Shown: positions 29,532-39,564 of the stretch, piece after piece | Position numbering within the stretch: position 1 is the first letter of the stretch | Layout: each line of letters opens with the position of its first letter | NCBI GenBank assembly: GCA_017309275.1 | Contig: JAFKLT010000060.1 | Location: 1-57,821, forward strand | Direction of reading: 5' to 3' | DNA: 57,821 bases | Origin: Sphingomonadales bacterium | Lineage (GTDB): Bacteria; Pseudomonadota; Alphaproteobacteria; Sphingomonadales; Sphingomonadaceae | The notes under the pieces: generated by a model | The model's database searches: none | The model's input: the letters and a program-made list of their open reading frames with translations, nothing else | What the model was told of the DNA's origin: nothing | Made by a program: the position numbers and the translations under genes

Positions 29532-29554
29532 TCGCACTCGTTACAAGATGTTCG

Positions 29555-29588
29555 GGGGCGGGGCACGCTGTGTCCCGCCCCTTCTTTT
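29555..29588 (+). terminator. rho-independent terminator after first TonB receptor
   Basis: GGGGCGGGGCAC (29555-29566) pairs with GTGTCCCGCCCC (29570-29581) around a three-base loop; 12 bp with one G-T wobble, followed by TTCTTTT. It lies 24 bases after the stop. This is the clearest intrinsic terminator in the window and separates the two receptor genes. Confidence 0.9.
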
Positions 29589-29751
29589 GCCTGAAAAGTG
29601 CGGCGGCAAAGTCAACCCGTCACATCTGACAGCTGTGGCACAAAAGACGCGCCCATTGTCTTATTGACGTTACGGCATGGCCAAGCGCTGGCCCGGGCCT
29701 GCCCGCCCATGATAGCCTCATCCCATAATAATCGGGAGAGGAGGGCTTATC

Positions 29752-32484
29752 ATGCAACGCTGTTCCTATCGTGCTGCCCATCTGCTGCGCTCGGGCGCGG
29801 CGGGGTTGGCATTATCCGCCGCAATGCTGTCGGCGCCCGTCATGGCGCAGGGGGGCGCCAACGGTGCCGAGACCGACGACAGCACGATCATCGTCACAGC
29901 GACGCGGCGCAGCGAGGCGCTGTCCGACGTGCCGATCGCCGTCTCGGCGGTCACCGGCGAGACGCTGGAAAAGACGGGCGCGACCGACGTGCGCGCGCTC
30001 GGTCAGGTCGCGCCGTCGCTGCTGGTGTCGGGCGCGACGAGCGAGGTCAACTTTACCGCCCGCATTCGCGGTATCGGCACGGTCGGCGAGAACCCTGGGC
30101 TTGAAAGTTCGGTCGGCCTGTTCATCGACGGCGTCTATCGCAGCCGTACCGGCGTCGGCCTGTCGGAACTCGGCGATATCGAACGCGTCGAGGTGCTGCG
30201 CGGTCCGCAGGGCACGCTGTTCGGACGCAACTCGACCGCCGGCCTGATCAATATCGTCACGAAGGGACCCGAACTTGGCGCGTTCAGCGGCAAGGGATCG
30301 ATATCCTACGGCAATTACGACTATTGGCGCGTCGACGGCACGGTGAACGCGCCGATCGGCGACAAGGCGGCCGTCCGCGTCGACGGCGTGTGGCAACAGC
30401 GCGACGGCTTCATCAAGAATGTGACGGCGGGCGAACCCGACATCAACGATCGCGACCGCTGGCTGGTGCGTGGGCAATTGCTGCTCGAACCCACCGAGAG
30501 CGTGAAATTCCGCCTGATCGCCGATTACAGCCAGCGAAACGAGAATTGCTGCGGCGGCATTTTGCTCAATCCGGTGCGCAACCTGACCCGCGGTGCCGAC
30601 GGTTTTCCTGTCGCATCGGCGAACACGCTGTTGCCTTTGCTCCAGCTACTCGGTGCGAACCATCAGGTCGCGCCGCTGGGGACGCGGTTCATCCGACAAC
30701 AGGCGACGACGCCCGGCGTACCCTATCGCTCCGATACCAAGGACTGGGGCGTTTCGGGCGAGCTCAATTGGGAATTGGGGGCGGCGACGCTGACGTCGAT
30801 CACGGCGTACCGCGACTATAAGAATGCCCAGGGTCAGGACGGCGACTTCAACGCGCTCGACATATTGCGCCGAACCGATCTCGATCGCCGTTTCCGCCTG
30901 TTCACGCAGGAACTGCGTCTGCAGGGCGATGCGTTCGACGGCCGGCTCGACTGGCTGGTCGGCGCCTATTACGCCAACGAAAAGCTCGATGTCGACGACG
31001 ACATCAAATATGGCAATGATTACGAACGCTTCGCCAACTGCCTCGCCGCGGCCTCGCTCGCGCCGACGCTGCTCAATCCCGCCTCGGCGACCTGTTCGAA
31101 CCTGCCCGCAGCGAGCTTCCCCGGTTTCCAGGGGATCGCGACCCTGCTCGGCGCATCGCGCCTGAACGGCACGGGCAACAATGGGTCGACCTTCAACCAG
31201 CGCAGCACCAACTATGCGCTGTTCACGCACAACAGCTTCGACATCGTCGAGGATGCGCTGACGCTGACCGTCGGTGCGCGATACACGCACGAGCGCAAGA
31301 CGCTGGCAGGCGACGCCAATTTCACGAACACGCTCTGCCCGGCGATCGTCAATTCGTCGCTGCAGGCGCTCGCGAGCCTCGCATGCGTGATCAACGGCAC
31401 CGCGCCCGATATCGTCAAGGGCTCGCCGGGCACCAAGTTCAGCGAGGGGCAATGGACCGGCACCGCGGTGCTGAGCTGGAAGCCCGATCCCGCATGGCTC
31501 GTCTATGCCTCGGCGTCGAAGGGGTACAAGGCGGGCGGGTTCAACCTCGACTATTCGGCGCTCGATCGGCCGTGCAGCACCACCGCAGGCTCGGTGGCGC
31601 AGAATGCCGCCTGCACCACGGCGCTGGCCCGTCCGGCGAACACCGCCGGCAACGGTCGCCCCGAAGCGAGCGACCTGCAGTTCGCGAGCGAAAAGGTCGA
31701 TGCCTATGAATTCGGGGTCAAATGGGACGGCCCGGGCATCGACGTCAATGTGGCCGCCTTCTGGCAGGAATATAGCAATTACCAGCTCAACACCTTCAAC
31801 GGCGTCAATTTCGAGGTGACCAACATACAGGCGTGCAAGGATGATCTCGGCACCGGGGCGATCGACAACAGCGCCACGACAGGGGCTTGCGCGTCCGACC
31901 GGCTGCAACCCGGGGTGGTCGCAAAGGGCCTGGAGATCGAGACCTTCCTGCGTCCGGCGCGCTATCTGTCGGTCAACATGGGGCTGACCTATGTCGACAC
32001 GCTCTATCGCCGCAACCTCGTCGGCACCGGCGGCCGGCCGCTGTCGCCCGTGTTGTTTCAGCTGCCCGGCCGCAGCGTATCGAACGCCGCCAAATATGTC
32101 GCCACCGCGGGAATCAGCTGGACCCCGCCCATCGGCGGTTCGGGCATGAGCGCGCTCGTCTATTTCGACACGCGGCTGCAGAGCGATACCAACACCGGTT
32201 CCGACCTCGATGTCGAGAAGATCCAGGACGCTTTCGCGATCTTCAACGGCCGGATCGGGCTCTACGGCGCCGGGCGTCGCTGGGGCATCGAGCTGTGGGG
32301 CCAGAATCTGTTCAACAAGAAATATTTCCAGATCGGCGCCGACATGCCGTTGCAGGGCAGCGGTTCGTTCCGCTCGGTAGCAGCACCGGCGGCGCTCGGT
32401 TTTCCGGCGACCGCGAACCAGTTGTTCGTGGGCTTCCCCGGTGAACCGCGCACCTATGGCGTGACGCTGCGCGGACAGTTCTGA
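29752..32484 (+). CDS. TonB-dependent receptor, second of a tandem pair
   Basis: A 910-residue receptor with the same plan as the previous one: signal peptide to APVMAQ, TonB-box-like TIIVTATRR, plug motifs RIRGIGTVGENPGLESS and VEVLRGPQGTLFGRNSTAG, and a beta barrel ending LRGQF. A ribosome-binding site GAGAGGAGG precedes the ATG. Alignment by eye runs nearly full length, so the two arose by duplication; differences are mostly in extracellular loops. The vicinal CC in the first large loop and other cysteine pairs are kept. The 220-base gap before it means it can be expressed separately. Confidence 0.95.
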   Translation: MQRCSYRAAHLLRSGAAGLALSAAMLSAPVMAQGGANGAETDDSTIIVTATRRSEALSDVPIAVSAVTGETLEKTGATDVRALGQVAPSLLVSGATSEVNFTARIRGIGTVGENPGLESSVGLFIDGVYRSRTGVGLSELGDIERVEVLRGPQGTLFGRNSTAGLINIVTKGPELGAFSGKGSISYGNYDYWRVDGTVNAPIGDKAAVRVDGVWQQRDGFIKNVTAGEPDINDRDRWLVRGQLLLEPTESVKFRLIADYSQRNENCCGGILLNPVRNLTRGADGFPVASANTLLPLLQLLGANHQVAPLGTRFIRQQATTPGVPYRSDTKDWGVSGELNWELGAATLTSITAYRDYKNAQGQDGDFNALDILRRTDLDRRFRLFTQELRLQGDAFDGRLDWLVGAYYANEKLDVDDDIKYGNDYERFANCLAAASLAPTLLNPASATCSNLPAASFPGFQGIATLLGASRLNGTGNNGSTFNQRSTNYALFTHNSFDIVEDALTLTVGARYTHERKTLAGDANFTNTLCPAIVNSSLQALASLACVINGTAPDIVKGSPGTKFSEGQWTGTAVLSWKPDPAWLVYASASKGYKAGGFNLDYSALDRPCSTTAGSVAQNAACTTALARPANTAGNGRPEASDLQFASEKVDAYEFGVKWDGPGIDVNVAAFWQEYSNYQLNTFNGVNFEVTNIQACKDDLGTGAIDNSATTGACASDRLQPGVVAKGLEIETFLRPARYLSVNMGLTYVDTLYRRNLVGTGGRPLSPVLFQLPGRSVSNAAKYVATAGISWTPPIGGSGMSALVYFDTRLQSDTNTGSDLDVEKIQDAFAIFNGRIGLYGAGRRWGIELWGQNLFNKKYFQIGADMPLQGSGSFRSVAAPAALGFPATANQLFVGFPGEPRTYGVTLRGQF

Positions 32485-32495
32485 CGCTCTCTCCT

Positions 32496-32517
32496 CCCTC
32501 CCGCCGAGCGGGAGGGG
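32496..32517 (+). terminator. first stem-loop after second TonB receptor
   Basis: CCCTCCCGC (32496-32504) pairs with GCGGGAGGG (32508-32516) around the loop CGA, nine bp plus a possible wobble. It precedes a second, stronger terminator and may form a tandem pair with it. Confidence 0.5.
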
Positions 32518-32523
32518 ATCGGA

Positions 32524-32571
32524 GGGCCTGCCGCGGCCGGGCACTGTCGCGGCAGGCCCTTTGCGTTTTTT
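32524..32571. terminator. rho-independent terminator between receptor and holA
   Basis: GGGCCTGCCGCG (32524-32535) pairs perfectly with CGCGGCAGGCCC (32548-32559), 12 bp, loop 12 bases, followed by TTTGCGTTTTTT. It sits between convergent genes ending at 32484 and 32590 and mainly serves the plus strand. Confidence 0.85.
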
Positions 32572-32589
32572 CGCTTGGGTCGCTGTCGC

Positions 32590-33621
32590 TCAGCGCGCGC
32601 GCGCGGCCTGGTGCGCGATATCGGTCATCAGCTTGCGGAACAGGACCGCTCCCGCCGTGCCGGACGATTTGAGCGCCCGCTCGCAATCGAGCAGCCGCGT
32701 CATCAGCCGCGCCACGCGCACCGAATCCCAGATGTGGAGCTGCGCGGTGACCGCATCGCGCTCTTTCCAGAAAACGCCACTGCTCTTTGCCGCGACGACG
32801 GTCGCCGGATGCGCGCCCGCGTCGACCTCTGCCCGCAGCTTCGCGAGCTGCATCGCCCGGATCGCGAGCGCACGGATGATGCGGATTTCGGCGACGCCGA
32901 CCGCCGCCGCGGTCGCAAGCATCGCGGGTAGGTCGCGCACCTTGCCGCCAAGCGCGACGTTGATGCACTCGCTGACGTCCTCTTCATGCGTCGCGGCGCC
33001 GAGCGCGGCGATGTCGGCGGCGGTTACCTGTCGCTGCCTGTCCTGCGCGGCGTCGAGATAGAGCGCGATCTTCTCGATCTCGCGGCGCATCAACGCCTGG
33101 TCGCCCGAGACGAGGTCGACGAGCAATTGCGCTTCGGCGTTGGCGAGCCGCAGCCCCTGTTCCTGCGCGGCATTGATCGCGATGCCGACGAGCGCGCGCC
33201 TGTCGGGCTGGTAACAGATTGCGGCGACCCCGTTGGTCGATCCTTCGACCAGCTTGACCAGCTTTGATTTGGCGGTGACCGACGCCCCGGTCGCAATCAC
33301 CGGATTGATGACGGTATCCGCGGCCAGCAGCGCCTCGACCGCCGCCAGGCTGTCGTCACCACTGCCCGAGAGTTCGAGCCGGATGACCCGGCTGGGCGAA
33401 AAGAGCGACATCGAGGCGGCTTCGGCGGCGAGCAGCGAGGCATCCTGCGACAATTGCGACCCGGTGAGGTCAAGCCGCTCCGCATCCTTGCCGGCCAGGC
33501 CGATCAGATGATTCGCGACGGCTTCCATCGTCGCTTCGTCGGGGCCGGTGAGGAGGGTGAAACGAACCGCGGGATCGAGGCGCGTCTGGCGTTCGAGTTC
33601 GTTCGGTTTGACCGGCTTCAT
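32590..33621 (-). CDS. holA: DNA polymerase III subunit delta
   Basis: A 343-residue clamp-loader subunit, needed to open and load the sliding clamp. Recognisable motifs are FTLLTGPDEATMEAVANHL near the N terminus, VIRLELSGSGDDSLAAVEALL, and the C-terminal helical collar with WDSVRVARLMTRLLDCERALKSSG. The length and low similarity are typical for HolA. The ATG overlaps the lptE stop by four bases. The leuS-lptE-holA order is widely conserved in proteobacteria and supports the call. Confidence 0.92.
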   Translation of the reverse strand: MKPVKPNELERQTRLDPAVRFTLLTGPDEATMEAVANHLIGLAGKDAERLDLTGSQLSQDASLLAAEAASMSLFSPSRVIRLELSGSGDDSLAAVEALLAADTVINPVIATGASVTAKSKLVKLVEGSTNGVAAICYQPDRRALVGIAINAAQEQGLRLANAEAQLLVDLVSGDQALMRREIEKIALYLDAAQDRQRQVTAADIAALGAATHEEDVSECINVALGGKVRDLPAMLATAAAVGVAEIRIIRALAIRAMQLAKLRAEVDAGAHPATVVAAKSSGVFWKERDAVTAQLHIWDSVRVARLMTRLLDCERALKSSGTAGAVLFRKLMTDIAHQAARAR

Positions 33622-34160
33622 TGCCCGCCGGGCGCCGGCGCATCTGCGGTACGGCCACCGCCGCGATTCGCGAAGACCGCAAGGCGGGCGACGATCTGAT
33701 CGGCGACACCCGACGCCAGCCGTTCGAGCGCCGAGCTTTCGGCGGCAATCGTCGCATATTCGCTGCCGACGACGTCGATCCCGGCGTCCTGCGCAGCGGT
33801 CGCGTCGAGCAGCACTTCGCCCGAAGCCGCATCGACAAGCTGATAGCGCGCGCGCAGTGCCCGCCGTTCGCGCGTCACCGCATCGTCGGCGCGAACGCCG
33901 AAGCCGGTGATCGAATCCTCCAGCCGAACATCGAGGCGCAGCCTTTTGCCCGCACCCGCGCCGCCCTGCGTCGCCTGCAGCCGGTCGCGCAACGCGTTGC
34001 GGACAAGCCAGCCGCTATGTCCCTCGATCGGTGCGACGTCGACGTCGGCCAGGATCTGGGCCACCGCCCCCTTGCTTCCGTTCGCATAGAGCGGTCGCAG
34101 CCCGCACCCGCCGAGGGTCAGCGAGGCGGCGACAAGGCAGGAGACGAAAAGGGTGCGCAT
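33618..34160 (-). CDS. lptE: LPS-assembly lipoprotein LptE
   Basis: A 180-residue outer-membrane lipoprotein with signal peptide and lipobox LGGC (Cys about 19), followed by GLRPLYA, the usual LptE opening. It plugs the LptD barrel and helps move lipopolysaccharide (in sphingomonads, glycosphingolipid may replace it) to the surface. The C terminus is Pro/Gly-rich. The ATG shares a base with the leuS stop (TGATG). Family similarity is low, so the operon position is important evidence. Confidence 0.88.
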   Translation of the reverse strand: MRTLFVSCLVAASLTLGGCGLRPLYANGSKGAVAQILADVDVAPIEGHSGWLVRNALRDRLQATQGGAGAGKRLRLDVRLEDSITGFGVRADDAVTRERRALRARYQLVDAASGEVLLDATAAQDAGIDVVGSEYATIAAESSALERLASGVADQIVARLAVFANRGGGRTADAPAPGGQ

Positions 34161-36715
34161 CAGGGTACGATATTGACCAGACGGTCGGGGACCACAATCA
34201 CCTTTTTCGGCGCGGCGCCCGCAAGCAGCTCGACGATGCGCGGACGCGCGAGCGCCGCAGCTTCCACTGCATCCTTGTCGAGGCCTTTTGCGAGCGTCAT
34301 CGTATCGCGCAATTTGCCAGCCATCTGGATCGCGATTGTCACCTCGTCATCGACGAGCAGTGCCGGATCGGCGGCCGGCCACGCGGCATCGGCGATCATC
34401 GCGGTCGTCCGCTGGCTGTCCGGCAGCGCGGCCCAAGCCTCTTCGGCAAGGTGCGGCAGCATCGGCGCGACCAGCAGGATCAGCGTGCGGCACGCCTCGG
34501 CCCGGGTGTCGGAGGGCTTTGCCTTTTCGATCTCGTTCGCGAGTGCATGGACCTTTGCGACGGCCTTGTTGAAGCCGAGCGCCTCGACGTCGGCCGCGAC
34601 ACCGGCGATCGCCTGGTGCAATTTCCGGGCGAGCGCCTTGTCCTCGCCCCCCTCGCCGACCGTCTCGGTTTCGCCGAAAAGACGCCACAGGCGCTGGACG
34701 AAGCGCCACGCGCCCTCGATTCCCGCCTCGCTCCACGGCAGATCGCGTTCGGGCGGGCTGTCGGAAAGCATGAACCAGCGCACCGCGTCGGCGCCATATT
34801 GGTCGAGGATGGCGTCGGGATCGACGACATTCTTCTTCGACTTCGACATCTTGATCACGCGGCCGACATCGACCGACGCGCCGTCGGCCTCCAGCGTCGC
34901 GCCGTCGGCGCTGCGCACGATTTCGTCGGGCGTGAAGAAGAGCGGGGGCAGGCCCTCGCCCTGTTCGCGGCTATAGGTTTCGTGCGTCACCATCCCCTGC
35001 GTGAACAGGCTGGCAAAGGGTTCGGTGATCTCGATCATCCCCAGTTTCTGAAGCGCGCGCGTCCAGAAGCGCGCGTAGAGCAGGTGGAGGATCGCATGCT
35101 CGATGCCGCCGATATACTGGTCGACCGGCAACCAGCGGCGGATGACCTCCGGATCGAAGGGCCGGTCGCTGGGCGAGCTGGCGAAGCGCAGGAAGTACCA
35201 GGACGAATCGACGAAGGTGTCGAGCGTGTCGGTTTCACGCACCGCTTCGCCCCCGCAGCTGGGACACGCGACATGCTTCCAGGTCGGATGGCGGTCGAGC
35301 GGATTGCCGGGGACCGAGAAATCGACATCCTCGGGCAGCACGACGGGAAGCTGGCTCTTGGGAACGGGCACCGTGCCGCACGCCGCGCAATGAATGAACG
35401 GGATCGGCGTGCCCCAATAGCGCTGGCGCGAGACGCCCCAGTCGCGCAGGCGCCACACGGTCGTGCCCTTGCCCCAGCCCTCATGCTCGGACCGCGCGAT
35501 GACCGCGGCCTTCGCCTCTTCGATCGACATGCCGTCGAGGAAGTGGCTGTTCACCAGCTTGCCGGGGCCGACATAGGCCTCGTCGCCGGTGAAATGCTGC
35601 GCGGTTTCGTCGCCGTCGGCGATCACGCGATGAACGGGAAGGCCATATTTGCGCGAGAAGTCGAGATCGCGCTGGTCATGCGCCGGGCAGCCGAAAATCG
35701 CGCCGGTGCCATAATCCATCAGCACATAGTTCACGACCCAGACGGGCAGGTGCCAGTTCGGGTCGAGCGGATGCTCGACCGAAATGCCGGTGTCGAATCC
35801 CATCTTCTCGGCGGTGTCGATCTGCTCGGCCGCGGTGCCCTGGCGGCGGCATTCCTCGATGAACGCGGCCAGTTCGGGCGAATCCTTCGCCAGCCGCTCG
35901 GCCATCGGGTGGTCGGGCGAGATGGCGGCAAAGCTGGCGCCGAAAAGCGTGTCGGGACGCGTCGTAAAGACGTCGAAACCCGGTGCGCCGCCGACGAGCT
36001 TGAAACTGAATTCCAGCCCTTGCGACTTGCCGATCCAGTTTTCCTGCATCAGCCGGACCTTGTCGGGCCATTTGTCCAGCGCCTCCAGCCCGTCGAGCAG
36101 GTCGTTGGCGAACTCAGTGATCTTAAGAAACCACTGCGACAATTTCTTCTTTTCGACCAGCGCGCCGGAGCGCCAGCCGCGGCCGTCGATGACCTGCTCG
36201 TTGGCGAGAACCGTCATGTCGACGGGGTCCCAGTTGACGTAGCTTTCCTTGCGCGCGACGAGGCCGGCGGCGAACAAATCCAGGAACAGAGCCTGTTCCT
36301 GTCCGTAATAATCGGGTTCGCACGTCGCGAGTTCGCGGCTCCAGTCGATCGCAAGACCCAGGCGCTTCAGCTGCGCGCGCATCGCGGCGATATTGTCTCG
36401 CGTCCATCCGCCGGGGTGGACGCCCTTTTCCATCGCGGCATTTTCGGCCGGCATACCGAACGCGTCCCAGCCCATCGGATGGAGGACGTCATGCCCGGTC
36501 ATCTTCTTGAAGCGCGCGAGCACGTCGCCCATCGCATAGTTGCGAACATGGCCCATGTGGATGCGCCCCGACGGATAGGGGAACATCTCGAGGATATAGG
36601 CCTTGGGTCGGTCGCTTCCGTCCGTTTCATTGGTCGCAAAGCTGTTCGCGGCTTCCCATGCAGCCTGCCAGCGGGCATCGGCGGCCATGGCGCCAAAGCG
36701 CGTTTCGCGGGTCAT
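34160..36715 (-). CDS. leuS: leucyl-tRNA synthetase
   Basis: An 851-residue class I synthetase that charges tRNA-Leu. The HIGH motif is HMGH (about residues 53-56) in [15 protein letters not shown], and the KMSKS motif is in [14 protein letters not shown]. Between them lies the editing domain, with the conserved TTRPDTLFG and the [15 protein letters not shown] loop. Bacterial LeuS length and domain order are standard. It is 46 bases downstream of the DUF3576 gene and overlaps lptE by one base. Confidence 0.98.
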   Translation of the reverse strand: MTRETRFGAMAADARWQAAWEAANSFATNETDGSDRPKAYILEMFPYPSGRIHMGHVRNYAMGDVLARFKKMTGHDVLHPMGWDAFGMPAENAAMEKGVHPGGWTRDNIAAMRAQLKRLGLAIDWSRELATCEPDYYGQEQALFLDLFAAGLVARKESYVNWDPVDMTVLANEQVIDGRGWRSGALVEKKKLSQWFLKITEFANDLLDGLEALDKWPDKVRLMQENWIGKSQGLEFSFKLVGGAPGFDVFTTRPDTLFGASFAAISPDHPMAERLAKDSPELAAFIEECRRQGTAAEQIDTAEKMGFDTGISVEHPLDPNWHLPVWVVNYVLMDYGTGAIFGCPAHDQRDLDFSRKYGLPVHRVIADGDETAQHFTGDEAYVGPGKLVNSHFLDGMSIEEAKAAVIARSEHEGWGKGTTVWRLRDWGVSRQRYWGTPIPFIHCAACGTVPVPKSQLPVVLPEDVDFSVPGNPLDRHPTWKHVACPSCGGEAVRETDTLDTFVDSSWYFLRFASSPSDRPFDPEVIRRWLPVDQYIGGIEHAILHLLYARFWTRALQKLGMIEITEPFASLFTQGMVTHETYSREQGEGLPPLFFTPDEIVRSADGATLEADGASVDVGRVIKMSKSKKNVVDPDAILDQYGADAVRWFMLSDSPPERDLPWSEAGIEGAWRFVQRLWRLFGETETVGEGGEDKALARKLHQAIAGVAADVEALGFNKAVAKVHALANEIEKAKPSDTRAEACRTLILLVAPMLPHLAEEAWAALPDSQRTTAMIADAAWPAADPALLVDDEVTIAIQMAGKLRDTMTLAKGLDKDAVEAAALARPRIVELLAGAAPKKVIVVPDRLVNIVP

Positions 36716-36761
36716 TCCTGTTTACCCCGTTGAGTGTCTGTCGGCGCAGCGGCGCCGGGGA

Positions 36762-37214
36762 TTAGCCTTCGATGGCCGAACGGCGCAGGTCGCGGGCACG
36801 CGTGAGGATGATTTCCTCAAGCTTCTGCACCGTTGCCGCCTGCACGGGCGCGTCGACCCAGGTGCCGCCCTGTGCGACCTGGCGCGAGGCTGCGACGCGG
36901 AGCGCGTCGGCGCGAAGGTCGCGGTCGAGGATCGACACGGTGACCTTCATCCGCTCGTTCGGATTTGCGGGATTGGCATACCAATCGGTGATGATGACGC
37001 CGCCCGACGAATCCGCCTGAAGCAGGGGCATGAACGACAGCGCATCGAGCGAGGCACGCCACAAATAGCTGTTCACGCCGATCGTCGTGACCTGGCTCGC
37101 CGCGAGATCGGCTTTCGGCCGTTCCTTGCCGCCACAGGCCGCAAGGCCGAGCGTCGCGACGCCGAGCAGTGCCAGCGTGGCCGAACGCGAGGCAAGAACG
37201 GAAAGCTTGGACAT
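36762..37214 (-). CDS. DUF3576 lipoprotein
   Basis: A 150-residue protein with the start at ATG 37214; the signal peptide ends in lipobox LAAC (about residue 27). The mature domain has VNSYLWRASLDALSFMPL, GVIITDWYANP and ERMKVTVSILDRDLRADALRV, matching DUF3576, an alphaproteobacterial family of unknown function that is generally found directly upstream of leuS. It is probably periplasmic and outer-membrane anchored. An in-frame start at 37256 would add 14 residues that do not look like a signal peptide. Confidence 0.88.
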   Translation of the reverse strand: MSKLSVLASRSATLALLGVATLGLAACGGKERPKADLAASQVTTIGVNSYLWRASLDALSFMPLLQADSSGGVIITDWYANPANPNERMKVTVSILDRDLRADALRVAASRQVAQGGTWVDAPVQAATVQKLEEIILTRARDLRRSAIEG

Positions 37215-37482
37215 GCCGAAACACCTTATCATGAGGCGCCGCAAAGAATGGCGCATGCTGGAATTTGGCAGCGTCTCTATCGCCCTTGCCGCCGTCCGGC
37301 AAGCGCGGCAATTCGCTATTCTCCGCCATTCATCTTGCGGTCAGCTTGGAAGGGCAGTGTGGGATTCGCGCAACAACTTTGGCGAAAAGCCGGAGGGGTG
37401 CGATTAATCGGTCGGGAATCACTAGTATTATCTCCTTCAGGGTCCTATCTGACGATTCGATTGGGGATGGAGTCGCAGAGCA

Positions 37483-38202
37483 ATGGCGCGGAAACCGCGA
37501 CATTTTTGGAAAGCAGGACTGTTCGCCGCAGCGGCGATTTCAGTTGCGCTGCCGCCTGCCCTGGCCGCGATGACCCGCGCTGACCGCATCCGCGATACCC
37601 AGCTTTCCGAAACCCTGCTTGCGCAATTCACCCCGGCGTCGGGCGATCCGCGCCTGATCGAACGCTATAAGAAGATGTCGGCCGAAGCGCGCGGCAACTT
37701 CAGCTTCACACCTGCTGCGATCAGCCAGAACCGCGAAAATCGCGCGATAACCGTCGTCATCCGCGCCCGCGACGATGCGGCCAGCGCCGCGCGTACCGCG
37801 GCGCTTACGGCCGGCCGCGCCAAGGCGCCGATCACCATCGCGCCCGTCACCTACGACCTTGGCGCGTCGCTCGGCTTCCAGAAATTCGTCACCCCGGCGC
37901 TGCCGCGCGGAGTCGATATCAGCAACCTGCCGATCGCGAAGGCGCCCGAACAGGTTGCCGAGAAGAAGTCGCGTTTCGCGACCCGTGTGATCGCCCGGCC
38001 CAGCGACCCGGCCGGCGCGACCGACCGCGTTACCTCACCCGGCGACGACCAGAATGTCGATGTCGTCAGCAGCTATCGTTTGACGAAGAACCTCGATGTG
38101 ACGGCGGGTGTGCGTTATCGTACCGACGACCGCGTCCAGCCGCTGACCGATGCGCGCCGTGACAGCCAGGCGGTCTATGTTGGAACCGCGTTCCGCTTCT
38201 GA
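37483..38202 (+). CDS. exported protein with outer-membrane-like C terminus, unknown
   Basis: A 239-residue protein with a signal peptide (about residues 1-29, cut near ALAAM). The middle part has two repeated AT-rich-in-Ala regions without a known domain. The last 45 residues read as paired amphipathic beta strands (NVDVVSSYRLTKNLDVTAGVRY, then AVYVGTAFRF) and end in Phe, as outer-membrane beta proteins do, but the protein is too short and too soluble-looking to be a full porin. I cannot name the family. The gene is preceded by a 268-base gap with no evident feature except possible promoter-like AT pairs near 37420. Confidence 0.7.
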   Translation: MARKPRHFWKAGLFAAAAISVALPPALAAMTRADRIRDTQLSETLLAQFTPASGDPRLIERYKKMSAEARGNFSFTPAAISQNRENRAITVVIRARDDAASAARTAALTAGRAKAPITIAPVTYDLGASLGFQKFVTPALPRGVDISNLPIAKAPEQVAEKKSRFATRVIARPSDPAGATDRVTSPGDDQNVDVVSSYRLTKNLDVTAGVRYRTDDRVQPLTDARRDSQAVYVGTAFRF

Positions 38203-38789
38203 CGCTTTCGGCGGTTCGCCGCTTTTTCCTGCCACGCATCGATCGCCGCCCAGCCGGGTTTGACTGTGCTTGCTTGCTTCAGTCGGCGGGCCTTGAGGGG
38301 CGTTAATCCGCCCAGAGCAATCGCCTTTGCGCCGACCATCCGTGCGATCCGTTCCCACGCCGCGTGGCCAAGCGCGGGCGCCCCGGGATGCGAACGCGTG
38401 GGGTGGAGCGGGGAGACGAAGGCGCCGTTGACGCCGGCCCGCTTCGCGCGCCGCGCCTCGCGTGCATCATGTACGGGCATCGTTACGATAAGCCCGAGCC
38501 GACGCGCGCGCGCGGCTTCGCCGGCCGCGTGCTGGCGCAGGTGCACTCCGTCCGCGGCCCAGCGCTTCGCCTGCGCGGGCGATCCCGCCAACAGCAGCGT
38601 CAGTTTGCGTGAGCGCGCGATCCGCGCGAGCCGACGCATGAGGCGCCAGCGCGCACCCGCCGCCATCCTGTCGTGACGCAAGACGATGCCGCTGCCCGGC
38701 GGCAGGATTGCCGCATGTTCGGCGATGCTCGCGCCAAGCCGTTCGTCGCTGAGCAGCCAAATTTCAGGCAGAGGGTGGCGCCGGACCAT
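38175..38789 (-). CDS. ThiE/TenI-like thiamine phosphate synthase family protein
   Basis: A 204-residue TIM-barrel protein of the thiamine phosphate synthase family. Characteristic parts are WAADGVHLRQ (corresponding to GADGVHLGQ), VTMPVHDAREARRAKRAGVNGAFVSPLHPT, and the phosphate loop IALGGLTP. Residues that bind the pyrimidine pyrophosphate near the N terminus are not conserved, so it may be a TenI-like or divergent form rather than the main ThiE. It overlaps the convergent gene at 37483-38202 by 28 bases at their 3' ends. Confidence 0.75.
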   Translation of the reverse strand: MVRRHPLPEIWLLSDERLGASIAEHAAILPPGSGIVLRHDRMAAGARWRLMRRLARIARSRKLTLLLAGSPAQAKRWAADGVHLRQHAAGEAARARRLGLIVTMPVHDAREARRAKRAGVNGAFVSPLHPTRSHPGAPALGHAAWERIARMVGAKAIALGGLTPLKARRLKQASTVKPGWAAIDAWQEKAANRRKRQKRNAVPT

Positions 38790-38848
38790 CGCCCTTTCTA
38801 TAGGCGCGTCGCGGGCGCACGCAACGCGCGCTGTTCAAGGGAAAGTAT

Positions 38849-39508
38849 ATGGCAGACGCGGCGCACAGGTTGGCTGAGGTACAAGCGAACATCGCCGAAG
38901 CAGCGCAGCGCGCGCAGCGCAAGACGGGCGACATCCGCCTGATCGCCGTGTCGAAGACCCACGACGCCGACGCCATCCGCCCGCTGATCGCCGCCGGACA
39001 GCGCGACTTCGGCGAGAATCGCGTGCAGGAGGCCGCGGCCAAATGGCCCGAGCTGCGCGCCGAAACACCCGACGTGGCGCTTCACCTGATCGGCCAGCTT
39101 CAGTCGAACAAGGCCGAGGAAGCGGTGGCACTGTTCGACGCGATCCACTCGGTCGACCGTTCGTCGCTGGTCCAGGCGCTGGCCAAGGCCTGTACCAAGG
39201 CTGGCCGGCAGCCGCTGATGTTCGTGCAGGTCAATGTCGGCGACGAGGAGCAGAAGGGCGGCTGCGGGGTCGCGGATCTGCCTGCCTTGCTCGCCGAAGC
39301 AAAGGATGCCGGGCTGCGGATCGAGGGCTTGATGGCGATCCCGCCCGCTGATGTCGAACCCGCCCCTTATTTCGCCTTGCTCGACGAACTCGCCGAGCGT
39401 CACGATCTGCCGCTGCGATCGATGGGGATGAGCGGCGATTACGAGACGGCGGTCATGCTGGGGGCGACACATGTCCGCGTCGGAACCGCGCTGTTCGGCG
39501 CGCGCTGA
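38849..39508 (+). CDS. YggS-family PLP homeostasis protein
   Basis: A 219-residue PLP-binding protein. The Schiff-base Lys lies in LIAVSKTHDADAI; the following FGENRVQEAAAKW, HLIGQLQSNK and MGMSGDYETAVMLGATHVRVGTALFG match the family throughout. YggS proteins store and deliver pyridoxal phosphate and influence amino-acid metabolism without being classical enzymes. The start at 38849 follows AAGGGAAAGTAT. It stands alone, with a ThiE-like gene transcribed divergently 59 bases away. Confidence 0.94.
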   Translation: MADAAHRLAEVQANIAEAAQRAQRKTGDIRLIAVSKTHDADAIRPLIAAGQRDFGENRVQEAAAKWPELRAETPDVALHLIGQLQSNKAEEAVALFDAIHSVDRSSLVQALAKACTKAGRQPLMFVQVNVGDEEQKGGCGVADLPALLAEAKDAGLRIEGLMAIPPADVEPAPYFALLDELAERHDLPLRSMGMSGDYETAVMLGATHVRVGTALFGAR

Positions 39509-39564
39509 CACGGGTTCGGGCGCTCTTGGGATCAGGGCGCCGCGCGGTCGGCCTCTACCGCGCT

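Noticed and set aside
26736-29537. A 933-residue open frame on the minus strand opposite the first TonB receptor
   Set aside because: It mirrors the receptor codon by codon, has biased composition and no recognisable motif; long antisense frames are common in GC-rich DNA.
34031-36733. A 900-residue open frame on the plus strand opposite leuS
   Set aside because: leuS on the other strand has all synthetase motifs; this frame is its shadow.
37215-37482. A small gene in the 268-base gap before the unknown exported protein
   Set aside because: Short frames there lack a ribosome-binding site, a signal peptide or codon bias; nothing convincing was seen.
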